This document shows positions 24,606 to 27,575 of a DNA stretch of 27,575 bases, one piece after another. Under the pieces are notes generated by a model, which did not search any database, was not told the DNA's origin, and saw nothing but the letters and a program-made list of their open reading frames with translations. The stretch is from Elusimicrobiota bacterium. Its GTDB lineage: Bacteria > Elusimicrobiota > Elusimicrobia > UBA1565 > UBA9628. Positions within the stretch are counted from its first letter, which is position 1, and each line of letters opens with the position of its first letter. Location: positions 1 through 27,575 of the forward strand of contig JAGWMT010000010.1 in the NCBI GenBank assembly GCA_028871595.1. Reading direction: 5' to 3'. The position numbers and the translations under genes were made by a program.

Positions 24606-24764
24606 CTCCGAGGGCCGCGCGGCGGATCGCTCCTCGGCGGGACCGCGCGCCATTGAGGCGCGCTGAGCCTCGCTCGCGGCTAAGCAGCGGTCAAACCGCC
24701 GCGGTCCCGTCGGACCTTCCGTCTTCGGCGGCCCCATGAGTCCTGGTGGGCGCCGATTGCGATT
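24606..24764 (+). other. GC-rich intergenic region with several inverted repeats
   Basis: This gap between the PorV-type gene and the channel gene holds several potential hairpins: CCGAGG (24608-24613) with CCTCGG (24632-24637); GCGCGCC (24645-24651) with GGCGCGC (24657-24663), a perfect 7-bp stem with loop ATTGA; GGGACCGCG (24639-24647) with CGCGGTCCC (24700-24708); and GCGGT/ACCGC around a CAA loop (24688-24700). No T-run follows, so a classic intrinsic terminator is not clear. I see no tRNA or recognisable RNA gene. Confidence 0.5.
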
Positions 24765-24773
24765 TGGTATCGT
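24765..24773 (+). promoter_or_regulatory. Extended -10 for the channel/pepA/folE operon
   Basis: TGGTATCGT (TGn plus TATCGT) ends 8 bases before ATG 24782, with no ribosome binding site between. It supports ATG 24782 over an in-frame GTG at 24746. No strong -35 is seen; a leaderless start is inferred. Confidence 0.5.
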
Positions 24774-24781
24774 GGACGCAG

Positions 24782-25462
24782 ATGGGCGGACTGCGCGCCT
24801 TCGGCGCCGAACTCGCGGGAACCTTCGCGTTGACCCTGGCCGGGGCCGGCGCCGTCTGCATGGACGCGGTCACGGGCGGCCGCCTGGGCCCCGCCGGCAT
24901 CGCCCTGGCGTACGCGGCGGCGACCGCGGCGGTGTTCTTCTCCTTTCCGGGCTCCGGCGCCCGCTTCAACCCGGCCCTGACCTTGGCCGACCTGGCCGTG
25001 CGGCGCGAATCCGTCCTGCGCGGCGTGTTCGCTCTGGCGGCTCAGCTCCTCGGCGCGGCCTGCGCCGGTTTGTTCCTGCGCGCGGTCCTCTCGGGGGGGA
25101 AACCCGAACTCCTGCTCGCCCCGACGTATCTCGGATCGGTTTTTCCCAACGGGATCGGCTACCGCGCGGCCACGCTCGTGGAGGCCGTGCTGACCTTCTT
25201 CCTGGCCTGCGCCGTCGCCGCCGCGTCCGAGCGCCGCCGCCGCGCGCTGGGACCGCTGATGATCGGCGCCGCCGTCTTGTTCGGCGGCCTGGCCGCCGGC
25301 CCGCTGACCGGCGCGGCCATGAACCCCGCCCGCGCGTTCGGCCCCGCCATCGCCGCGGGCGCCTGGAGCCGCCACTACGTGTACTGGGTCGGCCCGCTGG
25401 CCGGCGCCGTGCTCGCCGCTTTGATCGCCCCGTATCTCGTGACCGAGGAGAACCGCCCATGA
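24782..25462 (+). CDS. MIP-family channel (aquaporin/glyceroporin-like)
   Basis: A 226-residue inner-membrane channel with six predicted helices and two half-helices. Both NPA motifs are present: N63-P64-A65 (GARFNPAL) and N181-P182-A183 followed by R184 ([12 protein letters not shown]), the conserved filter arginine. Aligned by distance from the NPA motifs, the other filter positions appear to be A43 (Phe in AqpZ), G169 (His in AqpZ) and A178 (Thr in AqpZ). This predicts a wide pore unlike a strict water channel, and lacks GlpF's aromatic pair. The substrate is unknown; small neutral solutes are plausible. The stop overlaps the pepA start (ATGA), making this the first gene of a three-gene operon. 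Confidence 0.87.
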   Translation: MGGLRAFGAELAGTFALTLAGAGAVCMDAVTGGRLGPAGIALAYAAATAAVFFSFPGSGARFNPALTLADLAVRRESVLRGVFALAAQLLGAACAGLFLRAVLSGGKPELLLAPTYLGSVFPNGIGYRAATLVEAVLTFFLACAVAAASERRRRALGPLMIGAAVLFGGLAAGPLTGAAMNPARAFGPAIAAGAWSRHYVYWVGPLAGAVLAALIAPYLVTEENRP

Positions 25463-26916
25463 TCGCCGTGATCCCGCTCAACCTGAAAGCCCTGGAAGCC
25501 TCCGCCGCCGACCTCGCCTTCTTCGCGTTCGAGGACGCGGGCATCGTCGGGGCCAAGGCCCTGCCCGCCGCCGTGAAGACGGCGCTCGCCGCGAAACTGA
25601 AAGGGGAAAGCTTCAAGGGCGGCGCGAAGGAGATCGCGCGCGTGGACATGGACATTTTCGGCAAGGTCCGCCGCGTGTTCGTCGCGGGCTTGGGTCAGCG
25701 CAAGGGCGCCGGCCCCGAGAATTTCCGCCGCGCCGCCGGCAATCTGCTGGGCGCGGTGCGCGCCAAGCGCGAGACGCTGGCGGTGCTGTGCTCCGACAAC
25801 GCCGCCGCGATCGCCGAGGGCTTGACGCTCGCGTCGTACAAGTACGAGGAGTACAAGAAGGGCGACGAGGACAAACTCACCGCCGTCCATCTCGTCATTC
25901 AGGACGCGGCCTCCCGCGTCTCGGTCGAGAAGACCTGCGCGAAGGCGGCGCTGTACGCCGAGGCGGTGTTCCTGTCCCGCGACCTGGTCAACCGCGCCCC
26001 CTCCGACAAGGCGCCGCAGACCCTGGCGGACCTGGCCGAGACGTTCAAGGGCACGGGCGTCACGGTCGAGGTCATCGACGCGGCCAAGGCCGCGGAACTG
26101 GGCATGGGCGCGCTCCTGGGCGTGGGCCGCGGGGCCACCCAGCCCCCGGTCATGGTGCACATGATCTTCAAACCCAAGGCCAAGACGAAGAAGCGAGTGG
26201 CCCTGGTGGGCAAGGGCATCACGTTCGATTCGGGCGGGCTCTCGCTCAAGCCGGCGGCGTCCATGGAGGACATGAAGTGCGACATGGCCGGAGCGGCCTC
26301 CGTGCTGGCCGTGTTCAAGGTCATCGCCCGCCTGCAGCCGAAGGCCGAGGTGCACGGCATCTTCGCCGCGGCGTTCAACATGCCGGGTCCCGACGCGTAC
26401 AAGCCGGGCGACGTGCTCAAGGCCATGAACGGGAAGACCATCGAGGTCTGGAACACGGACGCCGAGGGCCGTCTGGTGCTGGCCGACGCGCTGTGCCTGG
26501 CCGCGAAGCAGGAGCCGCAGATGATCCTCAATATGGCGACCTTGACCGGCGCCGTGGTGGTGGCGCTGGGTTCCAAGGTGGCCGGCGTGATGGGCAACGA
26601 CCGGCGCGTGATCGCCTCGGTGCTGGCCGCGGGCAAGCGCGCCGACGAGGCGTACTGCGAGCTTCCGCTGGTGGAGGACTACAAGGAACACATCAAGGGC
26701 AACATCGCCGAGTTGCTGAACATCTCCAAGGTCCGCGGCGAGGCGGGCTCCATCATCGGCGGCCTGTTCCTGCAGGAGTTCGTCAACGGCGTGCCGTGGG
26801 CGCACTTGGACATCGCCGGCACCGCGTTCGCCGCCGGCGACTACAACAGCTACTCGCCCAAGGGAGCCACCGGGGCCCCGGTGCGCACCTTGCTGGAGTG
26901 GCTGGGGGCGCTGTGA
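25459..26916 (+). CDS. pepA: Leucyl aminopeptidase, M17 family
   Basis: A 485-residue cytosolic dinuclear-metal aminopeptidase that removes N-terminal residues from peptides. The N-terminal macro-like domain (about 1-160) is followed by the catalytic domain. Metal ligands line up with E. coli PepA at a constant offset of 18: K252 and D257 ([11 protein letters not shown]), D275 (MKCDMAGAA), D334 and E336 ([10 protein letters not shown]). Catalytic K264 and R338 are present. ATG 25459 overlaps the channel gene's stop. PepA of E. coli also binds DNA in plasmid dimer resolution; that role is not evident here. With the oligopeptide transporter it would complete peptide use. Confidence 0.95.
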   Translation: MIAVIPLNLKALEASAADLAFFAFEDAGIVGAKALPAAVKTALAAKLKGESFKGGAKEIARVDMDIFGKVRRVFVAGLGQRKGAGPENFRRAAGNLLGAVRAKRETLAVLCSDNAAAIAEGLTLASYKYEEYKKGDEDKLTAVHLVIQDAASRVSVEKTCAKAALYAEAVFLSRDLVNRAPSDKAPQTLADLAETFKGTGVTVEVIDAAKAAELGMGALLGVGRGATQPPVMVHMIFKPKAKTKKRVALVGKGITFDSGGLSLKPAASMEDMKCDMAGAASVLAVFKVIARLQPKAEVHGIFAAAFNMPGPDAYKPGDVLKAMNGKTIEVWNTDAEGRLVLADALCLAAKQEPQMILNMATLTGAVVVALGSKVAGVMGNDRRVIASVLAAGKRADEAYCELPLVEDYKEHIKGNIAELLNISKVRGEAGSIIGGLFLQEFVNGVPWAHLDIAGTAFAAGDYNSYSPKGATGAPVRTLLEWLGAL

Positions 26917-27527
26917 GCCGGATCAAGTCCGTGCCGCCCCGCAAGGCGGCGGCCGTGGAGCCGTCCCTGGAACGGATGGAGTCGCATTTCCGCGACATCC
27001 TGAAGGACTTGGGCGAGGACCCCAGGCGCGAAGGCCTGGAGAAGACCCCGCACCGCGTCGCGAAAGCGTGGCGGGAGCTGACCAGCGGCTACCGCGTGGA
27101 CGTGGACGCCATGATCAACGGCGCCCTGTTCACCGAATCCTACAACGAGATGGTCCTGGTCCGCGACATCTCGTTCTACTCGCTGTGCGAGCACCACATG
27201 CTGCCGTTCTTCGGCCGCGCCCACGTGGCGTACCTGCCGAACCGGAAGATCATCGGGCTGTCGAAGATCCCGAAGCTGGTGGAGATCTTCGCGCGGCGCC
27301 TTCAGGTGCAGGAGCGCCTGACCGAGCAGGTCGCGGAGACGCTCCAGGCGAAGCTCCGTCCCCGCGGCGTCGCCGTGGTCATGGAAGCCCGTCACCTCTG
27401 CATGGAGATGCGCGGCGCCGAAAGCCACTCCTCGCCCACCACGACGTCCTGCATGCTGGGCACCTTTCAGCGCGACGCCCGAACCCGCAAGGAATTCCTG
27501 GAACTGATCCGCTCCAAACCCGTATAA
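26913..27527 (+). CDS. folE: GTP cyclohydrolase I
   Basis: A 204-residue GTP cyclohydrolase I (FolE type), which converts GTP to 7,8-dihydroneopterin triphosphate for folate, pterin or queuosine-type pathways. Zinc ligands C92, H95 and C163 and catalytic H94 and H161 match E. coli C110, H113, C181, H112 and H179 at a constant offset of 18 ([23 protein letters not shown]). [15 protein letters not shown] follows. The N-terminal helix region ([19 protein letters not shown]) is typical. The start is GTG 26913, overlapping pepA's TGA by 4 bases (GTGA). It is the last gene before the palindrome at the window end. Confidence 0.95.
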   Translation: MSRIKSVPPRKAAAVEPSLERMESHFRDILKDLGEDPRREGLEKTPHRVAKAWRELTSGYRVDVDAMINGALFTESYNEMVLVRDISFYSLCEHHMLPFFGRAHVAYLPNRKIIGLSKIPKLVEIFARRLQVQERLTEQVAETLQAKLRPRGVAVVMEARHLCMEMRGAESHSSPTTTSCMLGTFQRDARTRKEFLELIRSKPV

Positions 27528-27551
27528 GGGTGGGGGTCAGGCTTTGACTTA

Positions 27552-27575
27552 ATTGACTTGTTCGAACAAGTCAAT
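27552..27575. repeat. Perfect 24-bp AT-rich palindrome at the window edge
   Basis: The left arm ATTGACTTGTTC (27552-27563) is the exact reverse complement of the right arm GAACAAGTCAAT (27564-27575). TTGACTT occurs twice in direct orientation (27544-27550 and 27553-27559). The palindrome starts 24 bases after the folE stop and contrasts sharply with the GC-rich surroundings. It could be a terminator stem, a REP-type repeat or one end of a mobile element; the window ends before this can be decided. Confidence 0.6.

Noticed and set aside
1..27575. CRISPR arrays, tRNA/rRNA genes, prophage or transposase genes
   Set aside because: No regularly spaced repeats, no tRNA cloverleaf in the gaps, and no transposase, integrase or phage motif in any convincing reading frame; only the HNH gene and the terminal palindrome hint at mobility.

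Overview
This is a high-GC (roughly two-thirds or more G+C), very gene-dense bacterial window. About 20 genes are packed with 1- to 4-base overlaps (ATGA, GTGA, TAGTG, TGATG), and no gene-free stretch exceeds about 180 bases. Secreted proteins carry signal-peptidase I signals without lipobox cysteines. A PorV/PorQ-type outer-membrane protein follows a giant LamG/fibronectin protein with a FlgD-like C-terminal module. This points to a Gram-negative (diderm) organism. An Elusimicrobiota-type or similar lineage fits best, but that is an inference from gene content, not a demonstration.

Layout. 1-123 (-) is the N-terminus of a membrane protein, diverging from a phosphopantetheinyl transferase and an acyl-CoA carboxylase beta subunit (205-2499). 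Next come an orphan OmpR-type response regulator and a small membrane-anchored protein resembling the C-terminal domain of the cytochrome c biogenesis protein CcmI (2519-3714). Converging on these is a minus-strand pair: a membrane-anchored TIM-barrel (GHL10-like) protein and a secreted DUF192 protein (3722-5757). Upstream of that pair is a lower-GC HNH-endonuclease-family gene (5768-6676). From 6764 to 16413 runs an oligopeptide ABC transport operon: a stand-alone Lrp/AsnC-type effector-binding domain, two ATPases, three successive family-5 binding proteins and two permeases. After a hairpin terminator comes an acyl-CoA ligase overlapping a CCA-adding enzyme/poly(A) polymerase gene (16498-19604). 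Then follow the LamG/FN3 surface protein and its PorV-type partner (19642-24605). The last group is a MIP-family channel, a leucyl aminopeptidase and GTP cyclohydrolase I (24782-27527), followed by an AT-rich perfect palindrome at the window edge.

How they work together. The transporter plus aminopeptidase suggest peptide scavenging: uptake of oligopeptides, cytoplasmic hydrolysis, and possibly amino-acid sensing by the Lrp-type domain. The acyl-CoA carboxylase and acyl-CoA ligase belong to acyl-CoA metabolism. The phosphopantetheinyl transferase would activate carrier proteins.

The most striking non-coding pattern is at operon heads. At eight genes a -10-like hexamer (TAnnnT, often with an upstream TG) lies only 5-9 bases before the ATG with no Shine-Dalgarno sequence, as expected for leaderless mRNAs. 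One operon head (the Lrp-type gene) instead has a leader with a clear GGAGG. All domain calls come from reading motifs by eye; no database search was run.
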